Notes: generated by a model from the letters alone, not told the origin. A stretch of 64,000 nucleotides of DNA from Heligmosomoides polygyrus polygyrus (GCA_947396885.1 OX377201.1:26203923-26267922), one strand, 5' to 3'; shown: positions 11,311 through 22,858, counted from the first letter of the stretch. Numbers and translations are program-made.

Positions 11311-11572
11311 AACCGTAGTCAATAGCGATGGATTAGGAAACAATAGCTGACAAGTGGCTTCAGAGGATCGAGTGAGATGACTGCTGGATGACCGGTTCGA
11401 TTTGGAAGCGCTTCTGATTTGAATGCGTTCAGCCGTCGCATTTGCGGTACACCGTGCATTCTGCCTACGCTTGACTTCCTTATACAGAGCACCTCAAGAA
11501 GTGTTATCCCTGGTTGAGTGACCACGAAGCCCCTACCTCGTTAACTACATCAAAGTGGTGCAGTCCGTTTTG

Positions 11573-11856
11573 AGGCGCGTGGTAGCGCAGTCGGAGGAGG
11601 TGCCGGCTGCCGCGAACACCCGATTCCTGATACCTGGTTCGGATTTCCCCACCTAGACCAACCAAGCCTCCAATTCTCTGGAGTATTACAATTGGCACTA
11701 GATTCGTTAAGGAAGTATAAAACACTGACTTGGGGCTTGCTACCGCTTTTCCTCGTGTGTCGGCCAAATGCGAAAAGAAGTTGCATCTATGACGTACCAT
11801 AAAAGTGTAATGTGTAGCGCATACCAAAAAAATAATTAATGCCGTCCTTAGCCCTT
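11573..11856 (+). mobile_element. tRNA-derived SINE, full length with internal divergence
   Basis: TAGCGCAGTCGGAGGAGGTG at 11583-11602 is the A-box region, and TGGTTCGGATTTCC at about 11635 is B-box-like. The middle is diverged; the tail has GCCGTCCTTAGCC. Confidence 0.6.
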
Positions 11857-11928
11857 CATTTTGTGGTTGTGGGTAGCTAGATCTACAGTTGTCTCTCGAC
11901 TGGCACGGTGAAATACCCAAAAAATATA

Positions 11929-11934
11929 TTTATT
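11929..11934 (-). terminator. AATAAA polyadenylation signal
   Basis: The motif on the minus strand lies about 20 bp after the TAG stop at 11953-11955. It supports a minus-strand gene ending here. Confidence 0.5.
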
Positions 11935-11952
11935 TTCCAAATCTGCCGCGGG

Positions 11953-12299
11953 CTAATAGGTTGACGCCGCTGATTTCTTCTTCTTGGTCCCGAGACATCG
12001 AGTGGGAGCTCGAAGCAGTGGGGTGTAGTCAGAAGGCTTCGGTACGCTAGAAGATCTGTAAAATCTTCTTACATTGAGGGACTAGCGAGACGGAGCGGTA
12101 AGGACTACCTCTTTATGGTATTGAGCTCGGCGTCCTCTTGATGGTCTTCTTGATGTCGTCGGTCCAATGCTTTCAGCAGATATTGAGGCTGGAGGAGACG
12201 AGTCCAGGCGACTGGAATCGAAAGAAGTGTCATCTTGGCTTCTTGATGTGCTTTTATACGGTTTTGCAACAAGCTCAATAGAAGGAATGTCAGCATAAT
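11953..12299 (-). CDS. 3' end of an unidentified minus-strand gene (two exons)
   Basis: Terminal exon 11953-12055 has an ATTTTACAG acceptor and 33 codons (…KPSDYTPLLRAPTRCLG, then KKKK), followed by a stop and AATAAA. The preceding exon 12109-12299 has a TTTGCAG acceptor; the intron between them is 53 bp. The splice phase fits the frame that starts IMLTFLL and ends QEDAELNTIK. A different frame of the same exon is Ser-rich and looks equally protein-like (DYADIPSIELVAKPYKS), but it runs into a stop on splicing. The family is not recognised. Upstream exons should lie to the right, beyond the RTE copies. Confidence 0.45.
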
Positions 12300-12316
12300 C
12301 TGCAAACAAAACGTCG

Positions 12317-12367
12317 TTTGCTTAAATTATCTGCTTGTCTGGTCGGCAAGCAGATAATTTAAGCAAA
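12317..12367. repeat. Perfect short inverted repeat (21-9-21)
   Basis: TTTGCTTAAATTATCTGCTT(G) at 12317-12337 and its exact complement at 12347-12367 flank a 9-bp spacer. It lies just upstream of the 12109-12299 exon. Confidence 0.8.
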
Positions 12368-12540
12368 ACTAAATCGTATACAATGAAATCTTATCTGACC
12401 ATTATGTACATTTGTTGCGCTTTATCCTTCATAGGTAGATAAGTAGTAGTAGTAGTTTTGATAAGTAGAAAGGTAGAAATCGTTTCAAAGCCTTTCGCTT
12501 GTAGAGATCTCGGCATGCGCTATTCTAGTGCACGCCGATA

Positions 12541-13080
12541 TTTTCTTCTTCTTCTTCTTCTTCTTCTTCTTCTTCTTCTTCAGCGTTTATACCGCTTCGC
12601 CGCGGGGTCCTCTGGTGTTATGACGCCACCTTTCCCGGTCCTGCGCTTGATCAGGGTGGACGCCAGTTACTTTCATGTCCATGTGTAACGTATCCGACCA
12701 ACGCTGCTTCGGGCGTCCTCTAGGCCGCTTTCCTGACACTTCCAGCTCAAGGCCTATCTTGCGGACGCTGTCATCGTTTCCACGCAGAACGTGGCCGTAC
12801 CATCGTAAGCGAGCTTCGCGCATCTTGTCGCTATCGGCGCGACACCGAACTCTTGCCGAATAGCATCATTTCGAATGCGGTCCATGCGCGTGGCTCCAGC
12901 CGTCCAGCGCAGCATCTTCGTCTCCATTTCGTTTCAACTTCCTTAGTGGCAGGCTAACACTCAGCGCCGTACATCGCTACCGGCCGCATGGACTGTTCTG
13001 TAGATCTTCGACTTCAGGTGTTCTGGTATATTCCTATCACAGAGCACGCCAGTCAGCGAACGCCACTTGGACTGAGAGAC
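12541..13080 (-). mobile_element. RTE-A copy 2, 3' fragment
   Basis: This is the 3' end of the RTE-A ORF (RWYGHVLRG, GKRPRGRPKQRWSDTL, KWRSLTGVLCD) with frame breaks. It begins on the plus strand with a long (TTC)n tract (12542-12581). The 5' truncation is typical of incomplete reverse transcription. Confidence 0.75.
12542..12581. repeat. (TTC)n microsatellite
   Basis: About 13 units at the 3' end of RTE-A copy 2; it is the retrotransposon tail. Confidence 0.8.
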
Positions 13081-13357
13081 TACGGTATTACGACTACCGT
13101 ACTGCCGGAGTGGGAAGGGGTGAGAAGGCCAGTCGAAAAAGTTCGCCGAACCGGCCACCTACCGCCTTTTATAGTTGATTTTGGGTTGGCGCTTGGTGGA
13201 TGACAGCCGGTAACGGTTCATAACAACAAAAAGGGTTGTTAGTGAAGAGACAGACACTTCTGCTAATGCGAGAAACACTTGAATGTCATGGAAAAGGATT
13301 TGGTTTTTCGTGAGATTACAGTCCGTCTTACGAAGCTTTAGAAAGGATTCCTTTCAG

Positions 13358-13645
13358 GCTGGAGCGGTGCCACCTATTGTAGCCTATACAAGAGCGAAGG
13401 CGGAGTATGTTGTCCAGGACGAGGTGAGTCCATCATCTCAGTATAAACCTTAGGCTTTTCCTCATCGCTATGCTCGTATTTATCTAGAACCCCGATGGTC
13501 ACCTGGCACATGCCCACCAGCTTCCTCGTCCAACAGTGACTGCTCACGCCAATGTCTTATTGACGAGCAGTGCTCTTCTGGACAACGGTGCTGCTTCAAC
13601 GGATGCGGATTGGCTTGTGTAGCAGCCGGTGAGGAGGGATTCTAG
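13358..13645 (+). CDS. WAP-domain protein, C-terminal exons (plus strand)
   Basis: Exon 13358-13423 (CTTTCAG acceptor, GTGAGTC donor, phase 1 to phase 1) encodes WSGATYCSLYKSEGGVCCPG. Exon 13488-13645 (ATCTAG acceptor) continues in phase with PGTCPPASSSNSDC, RQCLIDEQC, QRCCFNGCG and LAC, a complete eight-cysteine WAP domain, then a TAG stop. The intron is 64 bp. Alternatively, a donor GTGAGG after 13628 and a CCTCAG acceptor before 13685 would give a 56-bp intron and a different end at TGA 13708-13710. A possible upstream mini-exon ends at 13308 (49-bp intron, matching phase), but no signal peptide was found. Function: likely a secreted small protease inhibitor, inferred from the family. The gene lies between two same-orientation RTE-A copies. 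Confidence 0.65.
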
Positions 13646-13807
13646 ACAATGCTGGAAAAGCAGGCGCGACGGTTACATCCTCAGCCATCCATACCTGCAG
13701 ATCAAAATGAAGATCTATTAAAGCAGAACCAAAAGATTCGTCGTTGTTATAGGGCAGCACGCTATGCCGATTCGTGTAAACATCGCAATATGCTGGAAGA
13801 GAGTGTT

Positions 13808-16800
13808 AAACTTCTTCTTCTTCTTCTTCTTCAGCGTCTGTCCCGCTTCGTAGCGGAGTCCGCTATTCTGGTGTCGTGACGCCACCTTTCCCGATCCAGC
13901 GCTAGATCAGGTTGGACACCAGCCGCTTTCAACTCCGTATGTAACGTATCAGCCCAGCGCTGCTTCGGGCGCCCTCTAGGCCGCTTTCCTATTACCTCGA
14001 AGTTAAGGCCTATCTTGCGGACGCTGTCTTCCTTTCCACGCAGAACGTGGCCGTACCATCGTAAGCGAGCTTCGCGCATCTTGTCCGCTATCGGCGCGAC
14101 ACCGAACTTCTGCCGAATGACATCGTTTCGGATGCGGTCCATGCGCGTGACTCCAGCCGTCCAGCGCAGCATCTTCGTCTCCATGACGCTGAGGCGCGTT
14201 CCAACTTCCTTGGTCGCAGGCCAACACTCAGCGCCGTACATCGCTACTGGCCGCACGACGGCTCTGTAGATCTTTGACTTAAAGCGCTCTGGTATCTTCT
14301 TGTCGCAGAGCACGCCAGTCAACGAGCGCCACTTGGACCAAGCTGCACTCACGCGTGAATTCACTTCGAACATCAGTTTGCCGTCAGACGCGACTGCTGA
14401 TCCCAGGTACTTAAAGACCCCAGTGCGTGGAAGCTCGATGCCGTTAACCTTGATGGAGCTGGACTCGGTAACGTCCGTCGTTAAATACTCGGTCTTCTTC
14501 ACGTTCAATCTGAGTCCAAACCGCTCCAAGCGATCACACCAAGGTTGCAACTCTCGCTCGAGTTCTCCTTTGTCTTCGCTAGCGAGCATCACGTCATCGG
14601 CATAAAGCAACGTCCAAGGGACGAGCTTCTGAAGAACTCGTGTGATGGCATCCATGACGACAACAAACAGGAGTGGAGAAAGCGCAGAACCTTGGTGCAC
14701 CCCAACAGAGATGGGAAACTCCATTGAGTTTCCAGCTGCAGCTTGCACTCTACTTTTTGGGCAAGAGTAGAGCATCCGCACCCACTCTATAAGTTCCTCA
14801 GGTACGTTGTGTTGTCGCAAGGCGCACCATATAACCTCACGCGGTACGCGATCGAAGGCCTTCTCCAAGTCGAGAAAGGCTATATGCACCGGCTTCTGTT
14901 CCTCGCGATGCTTCTCCAACAGGAGGCGAGCGGCGTGTATAGCATCAATGGTCCCACAACCAGCTACGAAGCCGCACTGGTTGTCGGAGAGCTTGCCGAT
15001 TTCACGAATTCGACTATCGAGGATTCGCTTGAAGATCTTCATGCTGTGCGAAAGCAAGCGAATCGGACGATAATTGGAGCAGTCTGCAGAGCTGCCCTTC
15101 TTCTTCCAAATCGGAATCGACGTACTGTTCTGCCAACACTTCGGTACTTTCTTCTCCTTTACTACCTGGCTGAAGAACTCAGCTAACCACACAGCAAAAT
15201 ACCAGAGGTTGACTTCCAGACATCGGCTGCCAGATCATCCGGTCCTGTCGCCTTGCATGGCTCCATCTTCTTCAGAGCCGCTCTGTTTCTTCCACGGTGA
15301 TCTTGTGAATGGGACCGTGAACAGCACCCACAGAAGGGATGGCCGGGTGAGGAAATTCCATAGTGGAAATTTCCTCAAAGTAATCACGCCATCGCTTCAG
15401 CGCCTTTTTGCGGTCTGTCAGAAGATGGCCGCTCTCATCATTGATGCCAACAAACTTTTCAATATCCTCGGTTTGGCGATGGCGGGTCTTAGCAAGTCGG
15501 TACAAATACCGCTCACCGTCGCGCGACTCGAGCTTTCGGTATACATCACCATAATGAGTGGCTTTCGCAACAGCCACGGCTTTCATAGCAGCCTTCTTCG
15601 CCTTCTGATATTTCTGCCAGTTGTCGGCTGTTCTGTCGCCGAGAAACACATGATACAGCGACTTCTTTTCTCGAACCTTCGCCTTCACATCGTCCGTTCA
15701 CAGCCATGTCTGCTTGTCGACCTTGCGTCGTCCAGGCTTCGTTGTACCGAGTTCCAGCCTAGCAGCCTGGCGTATTGCGTCGGTTGCTTTCTTCCAAGTT
15801 TCATCGACAGTTGTGACTGTAGGTAACCGTACGCGAGAAATCACAGCTGCTTCCTTCTTGTCATTCGCCACCACTTGATTCTCGCAGTACTGCATCGCTC
15901 AACGTGCTGCACCCTCGGAGAGGCGATCTTCAAAGTACAGATCAGCGGTCGATGCTGCGGGCGACCGTCTCATACTGCACGATCTTCGCGTCTGTAACAA
16001 TGCTTTGGTCGCGATCCTTGACAAGCACAAAGTCTATCTGAGACTTGGAGCTCCCACTATAGTATGAGATGAGGTGGGATTCGCGTTTTTGGAAAACGGT
16101 GTTCACAATGGTGAGATTATGCGATTCCGCATACTCAAGAAAGCGCTCACCATCGGCGTTACGAGGCCCTATCCAAAACCACCATGACAGCTGTACCCGT
16201 CCTTCGCAGCACCTACGTGCCCACTAAGGTCACCAGCGACTATGATGACATCTTTCGACGATACCTCTGCTGTCTTCTCATCAAGCAGGCTCCAAAACTC
16301 TTCCTTGTCTTGATCGGAGCAGCCAGTCTGCGGAGCATACGGAGAGAAGAAGTGATAGAATCGCTCCTTAGCGGCAACAACGATCTTCATCAATCGATCG
16401 TCAAAGCGTTCCACGCTTACAATCGAGTCACGAACTCGTTCGGAGACGATTATTCCGACACCACTGGTGGTCCTGGGACTTCCAGATAGAACGGCCGTGA
16501 AGCCACGTCCTATGTCCCATAACGGCAGGACCACCTCGTCTCCTGCACCGCACAGAAATCAACTCCTCTACGTTCCAGTGCTTCAACCAACTCGCACGAG
16601 CGGCCCGTCAACGGACCCACATTCAGCGTAGCCACGCGGGTCCTGCTTATGTTACGGAACTTTTGGACTAGCTTAGTTGCCCCCCGATGCCGTCCTCACA
16701 TCAGGGACCCTCGCATACTTCTCACACTCGCCGGGCTCTGCGATTGCTCGTCGGCTCCCGCGGATGCCGTAGCACAATCTCGAAAAACATGACTTATCAT

Positions 16801-16950
16801 ATACCATGTGATGTGACATGGGTCTTCGTAGGCCGGCCTGTCACAAGGCCTGTCGCCTGCATTCGAGTGTCCGTGCTTAGCTTAGCTCACAAAGCGAGCA
16901 GTTTCCTTGGAGGAACGGACATCGCCACCAGTGCACGCCGATATTTTCTA
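13808..16950 (-). mobile_element. RTE-type non-LTR retrotransposon (RTE-A copy 1), nearly full length
   Basis: Read on the minus strand from 16950. A 5' untranslated part is followed by an APE-type endonuclease with VATLNVG, AVQETRW and AGDLSGHVG, in which the usual Asn of DLNG is replaced by Ser. After a linker comes the reverse transcriptase ORF 13831-15192 (453 residues): NYRPIRLLS at about 40, FLDLEKAFD at about 106, HQGSALSPLLF at about 166 and YADD at about 198. The frame breaks between the endonuclease, linker and RT parts, so it is not an intact coding unit. The 3' end is a (GAA)n run seen on the plus strand as (TTC)n at 13810-13834. RTE elements move by target-primed reverse transcription. 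Confidence 0.82.
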
Positions 16951-17221
16951 TGTTGTTAGTGTAAATTTCATTTAAAAGGGCCTGAGGAACTAAGAGTTCT
17001 TGCGCTCTTTTATTCTGAACTACTCTTCGAGGCAGGAGCAACAACTGCGGTTACCTTTAAACACCTTTTAAGTATTTTGGAGGAACTATCTAATGCTAAG
17101 CGGTGCAACGAGACTTGTATAGCCATCTTTCTCAATCAGCAACACTGTTTCTTGCATGAGGCGTCTCGAAATTGTTTCTGCCAAAATCGAACCGTAAATT
17201 ACGCCATAACCGGCCAAAAAA

Positions 17222-17338
17222 TTTGAGCATCTACAGAGAGTTGCATCCCAGCAATGATGATACGAACAAGAGGTTGAATCTGCGATTGATGGTGAACGTG
17301 TAGGAAACATTCCGCTCGTGGCGTAACTCATGAATTCC
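17222..17338 (-). CDS. Candidate exon, unknown protein
   Basis: After a CATAACAG acceptor, a phase-1 frame reads ELRHERNVSYTFTINRRFN then a hydrophobic LLFVSSLLG segment, ending near a GTAGAT donor. A longer ORF in another frame (17086-17331) overlaps it, so the frame is uncertain. The arrangement resembles a loop entering a transmembrane helix. Confidence 0.25.
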
Positions 17339-17339
17339 T

Positions 17340-18560
17340 GTTATGCTGAGGCTGCTTGAACTATTAAATATTTTAAGAGTTGAACCTTAAGACGGCTATG
17401 AAGCTTTCAGGTCTATCCTAGTGTGGTAGTACTTGCTTAATGTTTTGGAAGTAATCATGGGTAAACAGGTGAATTGCAAAACATTCAACTCACTCACTTC
17501 AACCGAAAATTGGAAGCGTACAGTAAAAAAAATTATGCATTCTTTACTTGCAAAGCATCATGTACATAATTTGTACTAAGGATCAAGTATACATCGCTTC
17601 GCTTCAGGGAAGCTAGGATCTTAACGTTAAACGCTCCGTAAGATGTTCGTTTTCTTACGTTTTAGAATAAACAATAAAGCTCCGTGTTAAGTTTAGAAAG
17701 GGGTTTGTATGACCGCTTAAACAGCGACAACGCTTCTTAGGATGCCCTCGATTTAATGAGAGTATATGGCTGTTTTGCCGTCCTCCGTGATTTCTTGTAT
17801 TTCTAGAGTTTATAATATTTTGATTTTGTAGATTATTTCTATTTTAAGTTGTGCTTTTTTACTTTAAATGGAACACCTTTAAATTTAAACCGGGTACTTT
17901 CAAGAAGAAGCAAAACTTTTCTTAATTCAAAATAGGCACTTGCCAACAAACGCAAAGTAGTCTTTTGTTCTAGAAAATTAAAAAGAAACCCCCACAGCGT
18001 GTCTTAAGAACAAAATGTATACACCTCTTGAATGCCAGAAAGTGAAAAATGATAAGGATAAAATGGCTAGTCCTAGCCGAAACAATGCTTTTAAATCATC
18101 AGGCACTGTTCTAGTACAAAGGGTTTTGATGTGGAAAGATTGTTCTGCACGCTCGTTGCAATTCCACGTTTATCTTATTAGTGTTATATTTAGTGTAAAA
18201 TCTGGTAAACACCGCAGCGAGGTTTTACCTGGTGGTTAGACCTATAAAACTGCCAAGTGATGAATCAACGATATTTCTTCATTGATGCACCTTGCTCATA
18301 ATGCATAGAAACTGGCCGACACTACAAAACCTAAGACAGTGCTCACGTATATAATGGAGGAAATGCTGTGCTGGCTCCAAATGCCAGAACGTTATGCGGT
18401 TCTCCTCCGGCACCAGTAGTTTTCAATCTGAAATATGCAGACAATTAAAAAAGAAGGTCAACACTGTCACCAACACTGTCCTACATAACCCTGTGGTAAA
18501 ACAGGAGCAGATGGTCAACCATGCTCTGCAAAGGGAAAGCTTACCAGGGAAGGGTTTCAG
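17340..18560. other. AT-rich, no gene seen
   Basis: Stop-rich on both strands; no splice-bounded exon or known repeat recognised. Confidence 0.4.
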
Positions 18561-18564
18561 GCGT

Positions 18565-18790
18565 AGTTCTTAATATACTTATGCTCTCGCGAAATTTTCG
18601 AATATTCGAATGGTTCCGAATACCAAAAATTTTCGAGCGTTCGAAATCGAATATGGTTTTTCTGAATATTCGAAATCGAATACATTCGAAAACCGCAATT
18701 TTTCGAATATTCGAATTCGAATAGAACAGAATATTCGAATTCGAATATTCGAATAGAATATTCGAATTCGAATATTCGAATCCGAACAAA
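18565..18790. repeat. Palindrome-rich TTCGAA repeat, copy 2
   Basis: The densest copy: GAATATTCGAATTCGAAT recurs between 18690 and 18780. The left end has TTCTTAATATACTTATGCTC. Confidence 0.6.
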
Positions 18791-19032
18791 AAATCAGGAA
18801 GCTTGATAGTCATGATAGACGACAGCCAAGAAGGAAAAGTGGAAGCAATAGATAACGGATCCCTTCCTAGTTAAGCACAAGGTTTTTGTCGACAGCCCTG
18901 TCATAAACCCCCTTTACATTCTGAAAATGAGGTAGAGAACTTAGTCGAATCAAAGGGCTTATGGAAGTGTCAAAATTTCTTGTTTGCTGGAACAAGAATT
19001 CTTTTCCAAGGAATACTTGTGTGTTGTAAAGC

Positions 19033-19690
19033 GCTTCTTCTTGTTCTTCTTCAGCGTTTGTCCCGCTTCATGGCGGGGTCCGCTTTTCTGGCTCCATGTC
19101 GTCATCTTTCCCGATCCCGTGCTAGATCAGGGTGAACACAGGCTACCTTAAAGTCCTTGTGTAACGTATCAGCCCAGCGCTTCTTCGGGTGCCCTCTAGG
19201 CCGCTTTCCAGACACTTCAAAGTTAAGGCCTATTTTACGGACGCTGTCTTCCCTTCCACGCAGAACGTGGCCGTACCATCGCAGGCGAGCTTCTCGCATC
19301 TTGTCAGCTATCGGCGCGACACCGAACCTCTGCCGAATGACATCGTTTCGGATGCGGTCCAAGCGCGTGACTCCAGCCATCCAGCGCAGCATTTTCGTTT
19401 CCATTACCCTGAGGCGACTTTCCGTTTCCTTTGTCGTAGGGCAGCACTCAGCTCCGTACATCGCTACCGGCCGGACGACGGTTTTATAGATCTTTGACCT
19501 TAAGCGCTTCTGGTCGCTGAGTACTCCAGTCAGCGAGCGCCACTTGAACCAAGCTGCACTCACGCGTGAGTTCATTTCAATCATCAGACTGCCATCAGAG
19601 GCTATTGCTGATCCCAAGTATTTAAACACCGAAGTGCGTGCAAGCTCAGTACCGTTAATCTTATGGAGCCGGACTCATTTACGACAGTCG
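19033..19690 (-). mobile_element. RTE-A copy 3, 3' fragment
   Basis: The 175-residue ORF (19102-19629) covers the region after the RT core: FKYLGSAIASDG, KMLRWMAGVTRLDRIR and GHPKKRWADTLHK. It ends in a short TTC-rich tail at 19036-19055 and is truncated at its 5' side. Confidence 0.75.
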
Positions 19691-20453
19691 TAAAGTGTAA
19701 AGTTGTAAACTAAAGTAAAGTGTAAAGTTGTAAAGCGCTGCGCATGAGAATAAATAAAAGGTTTTCAAGACATTTGAAGGCGACACAGTCTGCTTCAGTC
19801 ACTGTAAGCTTGGAGGTCACTTCAAATTGATCATTTTTGGAATTGATGGCTGACTGACTGTTCAAGAACTTCATGAAACAATGCTTCCGTATCACGGCAG
19901 CTAGTGAAATAAGAAATATATGTAAATCTGTAGCAAATCTCTCCTGCTCATCTATAAACGTGAAATATCACACTATAAATTTTGCGGCCACAAAATGTAT
20001 TATAGGTAGCAAGGAATAGACCAGCCATGAGGACCGGTCTCATTTCTTTCTGGTGATTGATCCAAGTTAGTGGTACATAGAAACAGATATCTCTTATTTG
20101 CGAAGAATTTGTGAATGTAACTATTCCCGGCAAACATATTGCTTATTGGTTAAACGGTAAACTGAACGAAATTCGATCAATAAATCCAGTCGATTTACAC
20201 CGCCTCCCTTTTGTAAAGTCTGCCATATGGCCGACATATCCACGCGACTTCCACCTTAATGGTCAACTTACAGTTACGATCGGTTAAATGGATCGATAAC
20301 AGCCGGTCGAAAAAACAAGTCTATGCACTGTGCAACTGTAAAAGAAGAAAGAAAACAATAACGTCGATACAAGGCGGGCTGGTGTCCGCTGCTCACCAGC
20401 AAGGTATCTTAAAACGGTAAGTTAGTTCAGCCAGACCCCGGAGTTTCGTCACA

Positions 20454-20613
20454 TGCTTAGGTCTGTGCTCTCCTCCGCTGACGCGTCAGTGGAGAGAGCA
20501 CAGAAACCATTTTTGTGTGAGTCTTCCATGAACACGGGCAGTCTCGCAACAGGCACCAGCCCGTTAAATACCATATCGTCTTTTTCACCATATGGCTTGG
20601 ACAAAAATCTGTC
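20454..20613 (-). CDS. Candidate terminal coding segment, unknown protein
   Basis: A minus-strand frame, open from about 20613 to a TGA near 20454, reads KPYGEKDDMVFNGLVPVARL and ends STDASAEESTDLSM. Composition is protein-like, but the acceptor is weak and no partner exon was found. Confidence 0.22.
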
Positions 20614-20649
20614 TTTATTATATTTTCACGTAACTGTACGTTTACGTGT

Positions 20650-20878
20650 GCATGGAATCACAGCAGGAGATGCAGGCTGTCGCGTCCAAAACAAAGCCTA
20701 TTGGTTTGGGTCCCGCCCAGGCCAAGCAAGCCTTGCGGGGTCACTGAACTACTACCAGATTTTCTTTTGAAGGGCAAAGCAGTGAACTGCTCATCGGCTG
20801 GCCAGCAGAAGTCATTGTTTAGGCCAAATATTCAAAATTGCCTCCATGACATCCGTAGAGGTAGAATGCGCGCTGAAT
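20650..20878 (+). mobile_element. tRNA-derived SINE, diverged
   Basis: It shares CAGGCCAAGCAAGCCTTGCG, TCATCGGCTGGCCAGCAGAA and a 3' block with GAGGTAGAATGCG. The A box is lost. Confidence 0.45.
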
Positions 20879-20924
20879 CTCTAAAACGGCTGATCAATGA
20901 AGAAGCTCACCGTATAATAGGCTG

Positions 20925-21352
20925 TCCGGAAAGTTATCAGCGTTTTGTGTTACTACTAGGTTGCCCCATAAGTCCCCGCCGTTTTTTCAACGATTTATAG
21001 CGGATTTCTCCGGCGGTCTTTTGCGTAGCGCTATAAAGCCTTCGAGAGAGAATGATTTGCTCTACCAGATAATATATTCTTTTTTACAATGAATTTTGTC
21101 AATTTTAAGTCGTTGAACTGAAAAGTGAAAAAGTGAAAAAGTAGCCATTTGCGCACTTCTTCTCTCCGCTTAGGTTTGGAATTTTTTGCGCAGTTTTCTA
21201 TAGCGTTTGGAAGACAATGTTCTGTACTACAAGAATACGTGTTGGTCCTATTTGCTCACTTGTCCTTTACTGATTTTAGGGTCATCAAATTGGGAGGTAC
21301 AAAGGAGAAGAGTTATTTTTTAAATTTTTTTAGGTGACTCCATAAGTCACTG
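20925..21352 (+). repeat. Mariner-end-like fragments
   Basis: GGCTGTCCGGAAAGTT (20929-20944), AGGTTGCCCCATAAGTCC (20969-20986) and AGGTGACTCCATAAGTCACT (21332-21351) resemble mariner terminal repeats. No transposase was recognised between them. Confidence 0.35.
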
Positions 21353-21689
21353 CTCTGCACATGGAGACATCGGACGTGGTACAAAAGAAGCGCCCCTGTT
21401 GACCCTTACTCCTATCCTGCAGACATTTAATGAGCTGTGGTGTCAGACTCCTGTGAAGGACAAGTAGCGTCAGTTTGAAACATCGTTAGAATCATCATTT
21501 TCAAGTTTTTTTTCCGCAGTTAAGAATTCCTGCTCTTCCTCGGCCGCTTTGCACTTATGATTAGAATCGACGAGGCGCTATCATAGCAAAGATTTGATTC
21601 ACAGAGAACCGTTTTGGAGAACCTATTTACCCGAAAAACCTAACAAGCCTTTTCAGAATCCGCCGTAACACAAATTCTCGTTGGGCATT

Positions 21690-21940
21690 CGACTGACACT
21701 TTTCGAATACTCGAATAATTTTTGCTTCCTGGAAATCTTGAGTATTCGATTTCGAATACCGAAAATTTTCAAGCATTCGAAACCGAATGAATTTGAAAAT
21801 TTTGATTTTTTGAATATTCGAATTTGAATACATTCGAAAAAACGCGATTTTTCGAATATTCGAATTCGAATATTCAAATTCGAATGCAAATCATTCGAAT
21901 ACCTATTCGAATGGGTCATTCGAGCATAAGTATAGTTCTA
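21690..21940. repeat. Palindrome-rich TTCGAA repeat, copy 3
   Basis: Same word content. The right end GAGCATAAGTATAG (21919-21932) is the inverse of the left end of copy 2, hinting at shared terminal sequences. Confidence 0.57.
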
Positions 21941-22049
21941 AACGGAGGAATATATAGTACTGCGAGATTCTCTACTCTTCATAAAGTAAAAAAATATGTT
22001 TCTTTTTTGCTGAGTCCTTGAACCCAAAGAGCTCCGGGCCATCGAATGT

Positions 22050-22530
22050 GGAGTACAGTATTGCACCGCCACCCGTACCTACCGTAGCTTACCGTAATCA
22101 ACCGAAATTTAACAACCGGATGTCGGATTCGTGATCAGCACCACAAATACCCCCCTGGAAGAAGCTTGGGTGAGTTTTTTCGGGCTTTCCTCAATCTCTG
22201 GATTCGTGAAAGTACAATAGTGCCTTAATGGCGGTTTAAGTCAGCTTACTTCCTACACATCTCCTACACATTTATTTCACTATAAATTGTCAAATAAAGG
22301 TTTACTTTGAGCCGTGTTTCACTCACTTCTCTCACTTTTGTATTATGCAATGTTTTGCGTTTTTCAGCGAATGTTAAACAGTGACCAACAGGTACGGGTG
22401 GGCTACATCAGGTACGGGTGACTAGGGCTGTGGAGGCCATAATCACCGTTTTCGTCCAAACTTTGTCTAAAGGGGTTATCTGGGGTGTTGATCACGAATC
22501 TGATCTTTTTGACGCTTTAGAGTGGCATAA
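22050..22530. repeat. Interspersed repeat with inverted sub-blocks
   Basis: ACCCGTACCT and GGATTCGTGATCAGCACC near 22070-22145 recur inverted as AGGTACGGGT and GGTGTTGATCACGAATC near 22410-22500. A related block is at 45880-46030 (TCGTGACCAG, CAAAGTTTGGACGAAGG). Confidence 0.45.
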
Positions 22531-22858
22531 TCACTGTACCCCACATTCGAGGGCCCGTAGCTTTTTTGGTTCAAGGATTCAGCAAAAACGAAACATATTT
22601 TTCTACAATATGAACGGTGGAGATTCTCGAAGTACTATCCGTTTCCCCCGTTCAGATCTACACCTGAGACCCTTTCCTCGTTAGTCTGATATTTGATGTC
22701 TGTAATTTGGGAAGTTGAACAAAATGTTAATGGAAAATTAAGCAACCCGGAGAGGGTCATTATTCACAACAAAGCTGCTTTTAGGCTTCTGAAGAACAAC
22801 ACCTATAGGTTGAGAACGCAGGCAATCTTCAAAGCAATCAAATGAAGGGAACTACAAG

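Noticed and set aside
15074..15826. 250-residue plus-strand ORF
   Set aside because: Antisense to the RTE-A linker and RT, which have clear motifs on the minus strand.
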